Of a stretch of 7,429 nt of DNA, positions 6,948-7,429 are shown one piece after another. Position 1 is the first letter of the stretch, and every line of letters starts with the position of its first letter. The position numbers were made by a program, and so were the translations under genes. The stretch lies in the NCBI GenBank assembly GCA_947455695.1, contig CANGRN010000060.1, forward strand, positions 1 through 7,429. The letters are read 5' to 3'. The notes under the pieces are model-generated. The model was not told the DNA's origin. It saw nothing but the letters and a program-made list of their open reading frames with translations, and did no database searches. Source of the DNA: Alphaproteobacteria bacterium. Its GTDB lineage: Bacteria; Pseudomonadota; Alphaproteobacteria; Micropepsales; Micropepsaceae.

Positions 6948-7429
6948 GCATCGCCGCCGAAACCAAAGCCCAAGTCGCCGAGATCGGCGACAAGTACAAA
7001 TACGGCTTTGTCACCGACATCGAGATGGAGATGGCGCCGAAGGGCTTGTCGGAAGACACGGTGCGCTACATCTCCGCCAAGAAGGGCGAGCCGGAATGGA
7101 TGCTGGAATGGCGCCTCTCCGCATTCAAGCGCTGGGGCGCGATGAATGAGCCCAACTGGGCCCGGGTGCATTATCCGAAAATCGATTACCAGAACTCCTA
7201 TTACTATGCGGCGCCCAAGAACAACCCGCTGAAGCAGAGCCTGGATGAAGTCGATCCCAAGCTGCTGGAAACCTACACGAAGCTGGGCATCCCGCTGCAG
7301 GAGCAGATGGCGTTGGCCGGCGTAGCGGTGGATGCGGTGTTCGACAGCGTTTCGGTCGCCACCACTTTCAAAGACAAGCTGAACGAGGCGGGGGTGATCT
7401 TCTGCCCGATCTCCGAAGCGATCCGCGAC
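6944..7429 (+). CDS. sufB: Fe-S cluster assembly scaffold SufB, N-terminal part
   Basis: The frame starts at the ATG at 6944 and stays open to the end of the window, giving the first 162 residues of a protein normally about 480-500 long. The text is strongly Suf[11 protein letters not shown] at 18-27, [20 protein letters not shown] at 31-50, [14 protein letters not shown] at 51-64, VHYPKIDYQ at 75-83, YYYAAPK at 86-92, then [20 protein letters not shown] at 117-136 and [13 protein letters not shown] at 150-162. SufB forms the SufBC2D scaffold with SufC and SufD and builds the nascent cluster; the key C-terminal residues are beyond the window. The start codon overlaps the desulfurase stop (ATGA at 6944-6947), and a weak GAG at 6933-6935 may serve as ribosome-binding site. 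sufC and sufD are expected downstream. Confidence 0.96.
   Translation, partial: MSIAAETKAQVAEIGDKYKYGFVTDIEMEMAPKGLSEDTVRYISAKKGEPEWMLEWRLSAFKRWGAMNEPNWARVHYPKIDYQNSYYYAAPKNNPLKQSLDEVDPKLLETYTKLGIPLQEQMALAGVAVDAVFDSVSVATTFKDKLNEAGVIFCPISEAIRD

Overview
The window looks like ordinary chromosomal DNA from a GC-rich alphaproteobacterium. The evidence is strong GC bias at third codon positions, closely packed genes, an AsmA-like/tyrS/anmK block, and a suf locus headed by an IscR-type regulator and a NifS/IscS-type cysteine desulfurase. The exact taxon cannot be named from the sequence. I see no rRNA, tRNA, CRISPR array, insertion sequence, prophage or other sign of transfer.

Left part (1-3612): the 3' end of a large AsmA-like envelope protein gene (+) runs convergently into tyrS (-), and the two stop codons overlap by 4 nt. 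tyrS is divergent from anmK (+) across only 40 nt. anmK then converges on a TPR gene (-), again with a 4-nt stop-codon overlap. Functions here are cell-envelope maintenance, tyrosyl-tRNA charging and recycling of anhydro-muropeptide sugar.

Middle (3609-4998, minus strand): an alpha/beta hydrolase of the COG2945 type is followed after 16 nt by a secreted protein made of five TPR units. They look like one short operon that reads away from the suf locus.

Right part (4999-7429, plus strand): a 251-nt divergent control region leads into iscR, a group I cysteine desulfurase (6 nt later), and sufB (ATGA overlap, cut by the window end at residue 162). The control region holds a convincing -35/-10 pair. 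It is overlaid by a site matching about 20 of 25 positions of the E. coli type 1 IscR operator consensus as I remember it. The three genes form the start of an iron-sulfur cluster assembly operon: the desulfurase supplies sulfur, SufB (with SufC/SufD presumably beyond the window) is the scaffold, and IscR probably represses its own operon when it carries a [2Fe-2S] cluster.

I did not find a plainly new biological system. The most useful observations are the predicted IscR feedback operator, the altered ligand spacing in IscR, and the unexplained hydrolase-TPR pair divergent from the suf operon.
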